A DNA stretch of 64,000 nucleotides, from positions 679,544-743,543 of the forward strand of contig NC_045151.1 in assembly GCF_008831285.2 (NCBI RefSeq), written 5' to 3'. Of the stretch, positions 24,866 to 36,168 are shown piece after piece; the stretch's first letter is position 1; every line of letters starts with the position of its first letter. The notes beneath the pieces were generated by a model. That model was not told the DNA's origin, ran no database searches, and worked only from the letters and a program-made list of their open reading frames with translations. The position numbers and the translations under genes are program-made. This stretch comes from Nymphaea colorata (taxonomy: Eukaryota; Streptophyta; Magnoliopsida; Nymphaeales; Nymphaeaceae).

Positions 24866-25470
24866 TATAGCTTATGGTTATATTCTAACATCTCCCGCTC
24901 GGCTATGAAACTGCTCTCATAGTGTAGACTTCTTTCTAACACTTTTGATTTGCCATTCATTGGTTCTCCAATGTAACTCAATTTGTTCATTCGGATCAAG
25001 ATCTACGAGGCTTTTCATATTTAGGATTTGCATTGTCAAATATTTATTAATACTTTAGTCCCATATGAGCTATCAGTGAACAATTCTTCATAAATTTCTT
25101 TTGTTAAAGCATTAGCCATCATATCGATAATCGACATGTACATAGTCTACTCTCATATCAATTTTTTTTCCCAAGTGCTTCATGCATATAATGACACTTG
25201 ATCATTATATTATATGTTCGCTCTTTAAACTTACAAATACTCATTTTTTCATAAGTTATATCACTATCTAGCTACAACAGTATAATAAGATTGGCTCTTT
25301 ATTAATTTGTAAGTTGGAGTAATTGAAGAAGCAGTTTATTCGTTAACATTTTAAATAAAAATTTACAAAAATAAGAATTTAGTTTATAAAACTCAAGTCG
25401 AGTTGTTTTTAACGACTCAATCCGAGTTATTCGATCTTACATGGTACAGTCAATTCGCAAATGTTGAGGG
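24866..25470. other. Intergenic, upstream of the receptor-kinase gene
   Basis: AT-rich, no gene visible. Composition becomes GC-richer after about 25480, where the probable leader of the downstream gene begins. Confidence 0.45.
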
Positions 25471-25479
25471 CTGTTTTGG

Positions 25480-25735
25480 TAATTGTACCTGGAGGGACAA
25501 CCGATCCCATTCATCCAGTCATCTGCTCCTGGGAGTGCTCTCTACGGCTTTAAAGCTGCGTCATCACTCTCCCAGGCGATTAATTGGACGCGCCAAGCTC
25601 AAGAGGAGAGAGTCTCTTGCTTCTGTCTTTAATGGCGGGAGAGGAAGCAGCAGCTGCTTTTTCCTGAAGATCGCGCTCGTTCTCTGCTGTACGGCATTGA
25701 GCCTCTTCGTCTCCGAGGACCGACTCTAGTTCGGG
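25480..25735 (+). promoter_or_regulatory. Probable 5' leader region of the receptor-kinase gene, with short uORF and hairpin
   Basis: GC-richer than its surroundings. Contains a near-perfect inverted repeat (CCTGGGAGTG .. CACTCTCCCAGG, 25528-25575) and a 12-codon open frame starting ATG at 25632 and ending TGA at 25667. Assignment to the downstream gene rests on position and strand; at least one 5'-UTR intron would be needed. Low certainty. Confidence 0.3.
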
Positions 25736-28043
25736 TGCTTTTTCCTTCTCCATTTCTTTCCTCTGGAATCTGTTGTCTTTTCTTTTCGCTTGGAAGAAGC
25801 ATTCTCGCCTGCATTTCGTGATGTTCCTGTGCTGTTTGGAAAGACGTCCTTGTTTTGTGATTGCAAGCTGAATGCGTTCCTTGCAGCAAAAAAAAAAAAA
25901 AAAACACTTTCGGGAACACGTTTTTTCTTCTTCAAAGTTTGCTTCATGATGGATGTCCTTCGCATCCAAATTTTACATTTTACTTTTTTTTTTAATATTT
26001 TTCAGGGAGATCCTAACGAAGTTTCTGGATTTTGTGAGCTTCTCTTAGCTCGACTAATTTCTGTTTCAAAGCTCAGTGTCGCGAAATGTCGTTTGTTCGT
26101 CTCAAAAGAAAAATTGCGTTTCATTTTTTTTTAATCTTGCGCGCGTCTAGATTTTTCTATCTATTTTTTTTGTTTCTTTGGATTATTTCGTGAGCCTTAA
26201 TTTTCGTTTTCGAGATTCTAGTGTTGCAATTTCATTTTTCCTTTTATTTGTGGTTCATGGTTCAGCCGACATTTTTCTTCTTCTCCTTGCGTTTTTTTCC
26301 TCTCCAAGGATATCTGTTAAAGGAACTCAGAAGCTTTCTTGAGTAATGCGTTTTTAAGATCAGCGTCCTGCCTTTTCCCTTTTTTAACAGCGTTCACTGG
26401 CGTCTAAAAAATATTTATATATATTTTATTTGGCATTTTCTTTTGAAAATAGTTGCATTTTTAATTACTTTAGCTTCTCAAAATTTCTGTCTTCCTGTCT
26501 ATTTTTTATACTTTATTTGCTCATATGTTCCCCCACATTTCTTTCAAATTTAAGTTTGCCGTTTTAGTTCTTCTGTTCTCGGCCATAGTCCATCGAATCG
26601 CCTTCGCGAGCCTAATCTCGGCTTGTTAATGCCTGAGCTTCCTTTCGATCCCCGAAAGATGATGAATTTCAGGGACCCTGTGTTTTGAGAGATTCCAACC
26701 TGTAACATTCTCGGTCTGCTGATTTCTAATTTCTAAGCCTTGAGGTTTCATGTATTCTACTATCTCGAAAATAGTTAAGAATTTTATTTTCAATTGCAGG
26801 GATCTCTTTTGTGCAGAGTTCTACTCCTGCGTCACACACAGGATATCTATATATATATATATATATGCTCTCCTTGGATTTTCCTTAGTTAACAGCATTT
26901 GATTATTGAGTTTTTGATGCATTATATTTTTTACGGAATACTGTTCGTTCCGTTCTCTGATTATCTTCGTCTCTGTTCAATTTTCTGCAGCAATTTGCAA
27001 TTTTTAGTTAACGTTTTCATAATTAATATTAATTTCGCGTTCCTCCAAAAGGTCGTTTTTGCATAAGCATGCCCCCACGTATCCTGATTATCGGGATAAG
27101 CTGAATTCCTGCTTCAATAGTGGATAGAAACCTATATTAAGTAAGTGGGATAAGAAAGATTAAAAAGGCACTTTTGACTCCAACTTGCGGCTTCACTTGA
27201 AATGCAGCAATTGCTTTTTCTTTTTCATAGTCAGCGTAAGTCATTTATTTCCCGCAGATCGTGTAGTTGGCAAGGTTCCAGAAATAAGAGGCCGTCCAGT
27301 GTGGACCTGTGTTGTTCCCGTCCGCTTTACCTCTAAAAGCAAACAACGATGGTGACTTTTCCTTCAGCATTTATTTATGTCCGAAACGTTACCTTCTCCT
27401 TTTGGTTTCCGATTTTGAGACTTCGCAAAATGAAATTCCTTCAATGCTTACGCGATGTTTGTAAGTTCTCCCTTTTTCGGTACGTAAATTTCTACGGTGG
27501 AAGATTTTGTAATTACGGTGTCATCAATCCATCAGGAAAGTTGAGAACTGTAATATTTTGAACACGAATGATGCCTGGGGCTGTTGATATTTCGCCAATT
27601 TAATTACGATCTTCATTTTCGGCTACCATGATGGCCATTGGTCAAGAGTCTTTTTTTTTTCTTTTCCTTTTTTTTTTAATCTTAATGAAGTGGTCCCTTC
27701 GTCTTCTCCAGCTTTTAATAGGAACCATGTGAGACCTGATGCCAGGATTCCTTCCTTTCATCTTCCATTCAGCAATCAAGTCCAGCTGGGCAGGTCATCA
27801 ACTTATGGAGATGCTTTGACTGGGATTTTCTTGTTAAGGCTGTGGAATCTCGATTATCGTCAGCTCTAGTCGTCCTGGAGTGGAATCAGGCATTCTGGTC
27901 TTGTAATGTTAAATCGAACTTACCGAGAAAAATGCTGAGTCTGAAGATTTGGTAGAGTTGGTTGTAGCCTCGGTTGCGTGGTGATTAAACGACTGCATTT
28001 TAGAGAACAAAGGTTTCACCAACAGTGGCTTCGCAGGGCAGAA
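25736..28043 (+). other. Probable 5'-UTR intron sequence and leader
   Basis: AT-rich sequence with many T runs and a TA run near 26845-26867. A plausible acceptor (CATTTTAG) lies about 40 bp upstream of the start codon at 28044. No protein-like frame is present, so this is best explained as long UTR intron(s) plus promoter of the gene that follows. Confidence 0.35.
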
Positions 28044-31000
28044 ATGGGAAGAAACATCACCTGCTTTTCTTTTTCAGAATTTGCTTTGGTCTTTGCTGTT
28101 CTTGCCGTGCTTCTGTTTCCATCTTCCAATGGGCAATTACAGTACTCTGAGGTGCAAACCCTCTTCACTGTTCAGAGGATTTTGGAGTACCCATCAGCGT
28201 TGAGTGGTTGGAGCAATCGGTCAAACTTTTGTAGTGATTTTCAAAGTTCATCTTTGACTATTGTCTGCTCCGGAGCTTCAGTAACTGAATTGAGCATTGT
28301 GGGAAACAAAGGAGCTTCTTCTGGCTCAAAGTTACTGCAAAACTTCTCAGTTTCTTATCAAACATTGTCTTCTGAGTTCTCAATTGATTCTCTTTTTGCT
28401 ACACTTTCTCAGCTTCCAAGTTTGAAGTCACTGTCACTTGTTTCACTTGGTTTATGGGGCACCTTACCCACAAGGATCAGCCTTTTGTTATCACTTCAAG
28501 TGCTGAATGTGAGCTCAAACTTCCTTTATGGATACATCCCAATGCGAGTTTCTTTGCTGAGAAGTCTACAAACTCTTGCTTTAGACAACAATATGTTCTA
28601 TGGGCATATTCCAAGATGGGTTAACTCCCTCAATTCACTTTCTGTTTTGAATTTGGGCAATAACGCGTTGAATGGTTCACTTCCATCAACGTTGGGGACT
28701 TCAAAGAACCTGAAAGTGTTGATTCTTTCAAGGAATCGTCTCTCTGGAGGTGTGCCAAATCTAAGTGGCCTAGTTAATCTCGAAGTTCTGGATTTGGGTG
28801 ATAATCTTCTTGGTCCTAAATTCCCTGCTTTAGGAAACAATTTGGTCAAACTTTCATTGCAGAGGAACCTGTTTACATACAACATTCCCTCTCAACTTGC
28901 ATCATTTGATCGATTGGAGTCATTTGATATTTCACTCAATAGATTTGTTGGGCCAATTTTGCTGCCATTGTTTTCTTTACCGTCAATTCAATATCTGAAC
29001 TTGAGCGGAAATAAGCTTACTGGTCTACTTCCTGTGCACATGAAATGCAATGCCAAACTTCAATTTGTTGATATATCTAACAATCTTTTGACCGGAGTAT
29101 TACCCACCTGTCTCCGGAACAGTTCATCCACGACAGTCTCATACTCAGGGAATTGTCTAAATAACACCTCTAAATATCAGCATCAGTATTCTTTCTGCAG
29201 CAATCCGGCTTTGGCTGCAATTCCACCTCCGCTCAAAAAGAAAACATCAAGCAACAAATTGATACTTCTACTGGGTGTTGCTGGAGGCATTGTGGCAGGT
29301 GCAGTCATAATAGGTTTCCTGATGCTTGTGCTGTTTAGAAAATGTAAGGCCCCTAACAGTAGGCGACAGAAAACTAAAGTTATTACTGCTTCAGCAGGAT
29401 TCCCTCCAAGATTATTGTCAAATTCTAGTAAGATTCATGTCTCTCTTATTTTCTAATCATAATAAACTATGAAATTAATATTCATTAATTCTGCATTTAC
29501 TTGGACCTGCACTTCCTGTTTCCTTCTTTGTCTTTTGCTTGAGCAACTGACGTTAATTATTGTTTTGTAGAATACATATCCCACACTATGAGGTTGGGTC
29601 CTCTTGGTCTGCCACCTTATCGGACTTTCACCCTTGAGGAGATTGAAGAAGCAACAGACAACTTTGATAAGTCAAATCTTATGGGCGAAGGATCTCAGGG
29701 TCAGGTATACCTTCTCATATTGCTTTTGATCTCTGCTGCGTGTTTCTTGTCATGGGGATCAAATATCTATCTTATGAAAGATTTCATCTGGTTGAAAAAC
29801 CCAATGGTTCAGGGATAAGTTAAAAATTTTGCTTTAAACTGTACAAACACACACCCACATATAGTTTGTTTTCATTTGTGGATACCACGGTGGTTTTCAT
29901 TTTGTTTCTGTTTGAGGCCACCTTTTAATGCAAATGACTCTAAGTGACAGTAAATGTGAGGCACTTTTAAAACAACGATAAACTAGCAACATGTGTTACA
30001 TGTATCTTCCTGAAGATCATCTCTCTCTTTCTTTGTCATTTTCACTAAATCCTCAAGAATTTCCCTAAACAAATTCTTCGAAGGAAAACTTTTCTTGATT
30101 CTGTAATAGAGTACCATTGGTACCTAATCTGCATTTCTGTGTGCATGTATTCATGTGCTTGCCCATATCTGCGCTGCTCTTAAGCCTCCAAGTCTGCTAT
30201 TGAGTGCTATTATATAGTTTGTCTGAGTTCCTTTATTCTACCCTTTGCATGTGGTTTCTTCAAATTAATATTTCCCTAGGAAAATTTGCATTTTACTACA
30301 ATTCAACATTGATATTTAGATTTAAAAAATTTCTCTGACTGAAGATGTACCAAATGCTACTCTAGATTTACAGAGGCAGACTTGGCAATGGCTCGTTGGT
30401 AGCTGTGAGAAGCTTTAGATTAAAGGAGAAGCACACACTAGAAAGCTTAATGCAATACATAGAACCTCTCACCAAACTAAGGCATCGTCACTTGGTCAGC
30501 ATCCTTGGTCATTGCATCGTCTGTTATATGGATAGCCAGAATGTGGAGATGGTGTATCTCATCTTTGAGTTTATATCAAATGGATCACTAAGTAGCCTTA
30601 TCTATGGTAGGGAAAAAAATTAATGAATTTTTTCAGATTCATTTTATTAAGCTTTTCAATATTTAAAATGTTCTTTCCTGATTTGACCATGTCGCAGATG
30701 GGAGACAAGGAGACATGCTGAGATGGCCAGAAAGAGTAGGAATCGCAATGGGTATTGCAAGGGGTGTCAAGTTCTTGCACACAGGAGTCGTACCTGGAGT
30801 TTTTGGTAACGATTTGAAGGCTGAAAACATTCTTTTAGACCATAATCTCACGCCGAAAATTAGTAAATATAACTTGCCCATGCCATCAAAGAGTATGGCT
30901 GTTAAGGTAATGCATAATGCTATTTACCATGTTCGGTTTATATTGCTTTCTCTTATTCTATTTCCTGGACGATACTTCCTTATGCTGGATTTTGTCTATC

Positions 31001-34000
31001 ATTGTTCTTTTGGTACGACAGTATTCAGAAACTGCTACTGACTTCAGTTTGGCAACAGGTAGGTTCAGGTCCTCTGAATGTATCAGAAGCGGCTCTTCAA
31101 CCAGCCAGGTATTTAACCTCATGAATGAATGTCTTTCTAAAACATATTACACAAGTTTGAGCTTCCATCGATTAAAGACTGGGAAACAAATGTGTGGGAA
31201 AGGATCCATCCTTTGCTGTACAGAGATAGGCATCAAGTTTCATGGGACACCAGTAACAAGGGGTGTGATTTTCCCTGTACTTCCACTACACGATGGAGTG
31301 GTTGCAGTTCTGATGTCAAGACTCAAAATCTAAACCTGGAAGATAGTCCTATTAAAAGAGTAACAGGAAGTTTTTAGGGTTTCTGATGGAAACCACACTT
31401 GGATCTCCCTGATAATCCTGATAAACAGCATGATGTTTGGGTCATGCAAAAGTTCATAACTTCATGTCTCTAAATTGGCACAACCTGATGGTTAAAACAG
31501 TGCCAATCTCAGAAGCATTTCTGATGCAACTTATGGTAACCAAACCAATATGATCAACTTATGGTAACCAAACCAATATGATTCACATCTGCAATTTAAT
31601 GAGATTTTCCTCAAATGTGTTATGCACATCCTTGTCTACTTCAACTGTCTAAGGTGTGGACTCCTTTTCTCTGTATTGCTGTGAAACCACTATTTCACAT
31701 CCGGAAACTTTTGAAGAGTAATATAAACAATGATCATGACTGGGGAATGCAGAGCGGGACAAACACAGAGAAAAATGCTTGGGAATCAGTTTCATGCACA
31801 AGATAGACAAATGATTTTATTAACATAGAATCTATCTTAAATAAAAAAAAAATTAACTAAAAATGAAAGGAATTGGATCCATGCCTGCAATTTAGTGAGC
31901 TTATCTCCTCATCCATGTCGGCTGAGTTGTGCATTTGTTTGTCAACTACTTAAACTTCTTGGGTATGTTTTTCTTTTATCCATATTGTTGTGAAGCCAAT
32001 AATGCACTAAAAAACTGTTGAGGAGTCTAATATAAACAATGCTCATGGTTGGGGAATGCAGAATAAACACAGAGGACAGAGCACCAACAAATACAAATAG
32101 AAATGTACTCAGGATTTTTGTTATCTGGAATCGTTTACATACACAAGAAAGATCAAGATGATATTAGCAAATGATACAGAAAAACAGCGCACCTAAATTG
32201 CAAGTTTCGAGGATGAAACATCTTAAGTTTGGGGATGGAGACAAGAATAGTCCGATTCCAAGGGAGTGAATACGTTGCTAGGCATATATTCTGGTTTCCT
32301 ATTGCAAATCAAAGCTGGCTTGAGATCCGCCATACCAAGTTCTTGGATAGATCATTACACATGATAGTGTGCCTTCCAAATACACCATCTGCATGTGTGT
32401 GTCCCAATGTTTTAAAGCCATTTTTGGTAAATTTAATTATATAAATAAATGTAAAATATATGGAAATATATGAATGAAAGATCTGTAAAATTTGATATTT
32501 AAATTGGATTTTTATGATCTAAGAAAGCTAAGACTGTTATCTTTTGTCTTATAAATTTTAGATTTTACATCCATCTATTTGGTTGGATTTGTAAAAATCA
32601 GCACTCGGTACTTGGGAGCCAGTAGATACAGAGGTAAGATAAAATAGAAAGCATGATTGACTGGTCCCTACATATATATATGTACATGCATGTATGTATA
32701 TGTATATGCATGTACTTTTCTGTGATTCCTTTACCTTAATTTTACAATAAAACTTCTCAACTAAATGGAAAGATAAAAAGGAAAAGGAAACTGTCATCTG
32801 TGAAGGCAACCCTATTTTGCTAAGACTACACTTATGTCTACTTTTATTTTTGTGTAACACTTGCCATGGGCCACTTGCTAATTTGCTTTATTGATGCCAA
32901 TTGCAGCATTGAACAAGGAGAGAAATCAGATATCTACGGGTTGGGCATTGTTATGTTGGAGCTTATTATTGGCAGGCATATTAGTACACAAAGTGAACTG
33001 GATGCATTGAAAAATCAGGTAATATTTACAAATCTGTGCTTTAATATTTGTCGTCTACTTGATTCCTATATATTGCTATTATTTTCTGGTTCCCAAATCT
33101 TCATTGATCAAGTGATTCTAATTTTTTTTTCTCTTATTATTTTTGTTCAAGATAGTCAAAATTTTGTAGTGCCATGATTGCATTTGTGCTCTCCTGGATT
33201 TTGATCAAGGCACTTAAAATGCAAAGAACACATACAGCCATTATGTATGGCAGCATTGTCATGGACTAATTTTCGATTGATTCTTATCAATATGCTCTGC
33301 CTGTGTAAATTTCATGTCCATCTGATAGTTTTCTGTCAACTGCATATGTCTTAAAGACTTTTATGTTCTTGATTCAGTGGAATCAGAAAACACAAAATAG
33401 CCCCATGGAAGCATAATGTGTGCGCATGAGTTTGCCCATGAGAGAGAGGCGGTTTGAATCTTGATACGGTGCGGTGGCTTGCAGTCTTTTTTCGTGTGAA
33501 CCTGCTCACCAAATCTCACATCAACTGGAGGGTTATTCACAATTTCCGTGCGAAAAATATTTAAGCACTTCCAAAAAACATAGGATTTACTCCTGAGATG
33601 ATGAAATCCAATTCACAAGGCAAACGGGTGGAGTTCACTGAAAATGGTGTAAATATCATGTTTGACTCAAGTTTAGCACATGAAATAATTGAAAGTGTTC
33701 AAATGATCCAAGGACTAGCTTCATCTTCTGCAGCTTGGATTGACGTATTGAACCATAAGTTGTGGTGGTAGACAGCAGAAAAACCAACCTATTTAATGAC
33801 TTATAACTTCGGAATACTAAGTTAACTTGACATTTTGAACTTGTGATTGATGTTGTTTCCATGGGTACAGATAAGCTCAACTACAGATGCGGAAACATTG
33901 AGGGAAGCAATTGACCCATCAATTCATCATTCCTGTTCCCATGCATCATTAAGAACGATGATTGACATTGCCGTAAAATGCCTATCGAAGGAGATGAGCG

Positions 34001-34110
34001 AACGCCCCTCAGTAGAAGATGTTATATGGCATTTACAGTATTCAGCTCAGGTACAGGACGGGTTGACTACCAATTCAAATGTTGAAGACTACCTGGATTT
34101 GCACATCTAA
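28044..34110 (+). CDS. Probable inactive LRR receptor-like protein kinase (At3g03770 type), 789 residues
   Basis: CDS exons: 28044-29427, 29571-29704, 30366-30606, 30698-30906, 31059-31108, 32907-33018, 33871-34110; all introns are GT..AG and phases fit. Start chosen at ATG 28044 because it opens directly into a signal peptide (hydrophobic to about residue 30). Residues about 90-370 are leucine-rich repeats (LxxLxLxxNxLxGxxP), 406-431 a transmembrane helix followed by RKCK, and about 485-780 a kinase-like domain. The nucleotide loop is GEGSQGQ (500-506), the VAVK lysine is Arg521, HRD is G-N-D (623-625) and DFG is K-Y-N (643-645); the activation segment is very short. Loss of the lysine and DFG predicts no kinase activity, as in the At3g03770 family. 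Likely a plasma-membrane receptor or scaffold acting through partners; ligand unknown. Confidence 0.92.
31528..32080. repeat. Intronic duplications inside the receptor-kinase gene
   Basis: Within intron 5, CAACTTATGGTAACCAAACC is tandemly repeated (about 31528-31580). A larger block containing TAATATAAACAATG and CATG(A/G)(C/T)TGGGGAATGCAGA occurs at about 31585-31770 and 31880-32075. These explain part of the 1.8-kb intron and are non-coding. Confidence 0.6.
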
Positions 34111-34937
34111 GGTATAGCGATCCAATCTGGTGGATGAATATCAAGAGCAACTTACGGTTTTTTCTTGCTTTCCCATGTATGTTCAGTAACTTAAGTGTTT
34201 CTTCGTGGGTTTGTACAATGTAACTTAGCCTCCATATATGCACTCTGGAGGAAGTCGGAAATTAATTCTTTGAAAATTCAAAGTGCAGCCTTCCAAGTTT
34301 ATATTCTTTTGACGGCGACGATGCATTTTACTTCCAGTCCCAGTCCGGAGCGTTCAGCTGGACTTCTGGTTGTTTGCAAGTTGAGGGGATTTTTTGTTTG
34401 TATTGTCAGATGGAATTTGTTGGGCATTACATTGCATGTTTAAAGCTAGCGATGTATGTGTGTGCGTGTGTGGGAGAGGGAGTTGCCTTTGTTCGGTTGC
34501 CGAAAATCAGATCTCAGTTCCGAACTTGCATCTGACTTCATTTAGGAAATTAGATTGGTAAAGACCCCATGTGACATGAACCCAACCCGTTGCTGAACTT
34601 TGAGCAGACTAAACTTTATCGTCAATGAAATTCGAAAATCCGTTGCCAGTAGTTACCTGAAAGAAGAGTCAACCATCAGTTTTGGGGATGTCAATTATTT
34701 GGATATTTTAGTTTAGAGTTCGGGTTTGGATCTGACTATAGTTAGATTTGATAAAAAAACTTTGCATTCAATTAGTAATTGAATTTGAATGTGGTAATGA
34801 TTGTCACATGCATCCATGTCCATTTTCATGTAAAAAAAAAAGTTGGCTTTGTATTAATCTTTATAGTCTTTACCTTTTTGCGTATCTGCCTTCCTGTAGA
34901 GATAACTAGGCCTGGCGGGGAAGCGTTTGATGGCGAG
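34111..34937. other. 3' flank of receptor-kinase gene and intergenic
   Basis: The first 300 bases are probably 3' UTR. A weak copy of the AATCCGAATC repeat lies near 34690-34800. No second gene is visible. Confidence 0.45.
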
Positions 34938-35034
34938 CAGAGGTGAAGGCAGCTGTTGGCAATTGCACACACACCTATAAAATGCTTGTTTTTTTTTTTC
35001 CTTTATTAGAGATTCTTCAGGGTAATTTTTTTTT

Positions 35035-35085
<51 letters not shown>

Positions 35086-35146
35086 TGCCCTTTAAAAATT
35101 ATTTTATAACGAGCGTCCCTAACTAGAATTTCTAGACTCGCCCCTG
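34938..35146. mobile_element. hAT-like MITE, reverse orientation, containing a TA microsatellite
   Basis: Read inverted, it begins CAGGGGCGAGTCTAGAAATT and carries the GTGTGTGTGCAATTGCC core near its other end, matching the element at 52716. Flanking octamers ATGGCGAG (34930-34937) and ATGGCAGG (35147-35154) agree at 6 of 8 positions. A (TA)n tract at about 35036-35082 has expanded inside; another TA run follows at 35155-35180. Confidence 0.6.
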
Positions 35147-35154
35147 ATGGCAGG

Positions 35155-35573
35155 TATATATATATATATATATATATATAAAGAGTGCCATTTAAATAAC
35201 TCGCTCCTTTTCTAGGAGAAAGTAGTCTCGTTTGTCCGTAACGGAAGATTAACATGCGCCTCTGATTGGTCACCGTAAATTCTCAAAAGAACTGGAGTGA
35301 TTTCCCTGTGGTTTTTCCTAAATTGTGGTCGGGTCACCCCTTTTATTGATCACCGTAAAGTCTGAGACTCTGAATATGTTTTCTTTTCTTAAACGTGTAC
35401 TGAATTTGGTTCCCATTTGATTGTTTATACCTTTAAACTTTCCGAATTTGAGCCACAAACGTTTTTATTTGTAGACAACGTAAGGACCCATTGAAAATGA
35501 CAATTAATAAAAATAGGAGATCAGTAGCATCAGGTTGGTTGCAACGAGCTGTGAAGCTTTTAAGAGGTCATTT
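35155..35573. other. Intergenic, no gene seen
   Basis: Starts with a TA microsatellite (about 35155-35180). No protein motif is visible in any frame. Confidence 0.5.
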
Positions 35574-35706
35574 GGTTGTAGGAATCCGTGAGTTAATGAA
35601 TATGCTCAAAAAATTGGAATAGATTGGTGAAACACTTTATTCTGGTGTTCTGCGCACTATGAAGGTGTGCAGTCTTTTTAAGTGTTTTTGCTGCCGAACG
35701 ACCCCT
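35574..35706. mobile_element. Short MITE with GGTCRTTYGGYWGYA ends
   Basis: The left end GGTCATTTGGTTGTAGGAA and inverted right end GGTCGTTCGGCAGCAAAAA are similar across about 19 bp. The element is 133 bp and non-coding, related to those at 5.6 and 22.5 kb. Confidence 0.5.
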
Positions 35707-35988
35707 GAGTGTGTGTTACTCCCTGCATAATCCAAAGTTGTCCTCTGATTCAACATTGCAAAGACTGGGAGGGTTAAATGGGTGAAAAAACATACTCCAT
35801 CTGTATCAAAGTAATGAGTTTTTTTCTTTGGCATCCGTTGAAGCTCTCAAAACCAAAATAGGTAATGGTATTATGGGATTTGTTAGCTTATGAAGGTCGA
35901 TTCATGAAGAAGGGGAACCTGTGCAATTTACACAATGAATGGCCAAATGGTCTTTAAAGTCTCATCTCCTCATGGGCCTAAGTCACTT

Positions 35989-36168
35989 AGGTGTGTTTTG
36001 ATAGCCTCGGGTTTGAGATCCTCAAGATTTGAGAACTGTGGACTTTAACATTAGACGCTCCTCCTTCTGATCTTAAATCAGACCTTTTTCAATGCAAAGA
36101 TGTAAAATGAGGATCTTAAATCTGGATGTCAGGTCTGATCTAAGATCTTTAGTTTGATAGACAAGGCT
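35989..36168. mobile_element. MITE family with GTTTGATAGCTTCAGATTT ends (copy 3, shortened)
   Basis: Begins AGGTGTGTTTTGATAGCCTC and continues GGGTTTGAGATCCTCAAGATTTGAGAAC, in the order seen at 17.1 kb. The right side is shorter and ends near AGTTTGATAG. Confidence 0.45.

Noticed and set aside
25580-25969. Minus-strand frame of 129 residues
   Set aside because: Lys/Glu-rich product of purine runs, opposite the probable leader of the receptor-kinase gene; no motif.
28598-28885. Minus-strand 95-residue frame
   Set aside because: Antisense to the leucine-rich repeat exon of the receptor-kinase gene.
31020-31107. Alternative exon 5 of the receptor kinase starting after TACGACAG
   Set aside because: It stays open but ends in the wrong phase for exon 6; the version from 31059 gives the correct phase.
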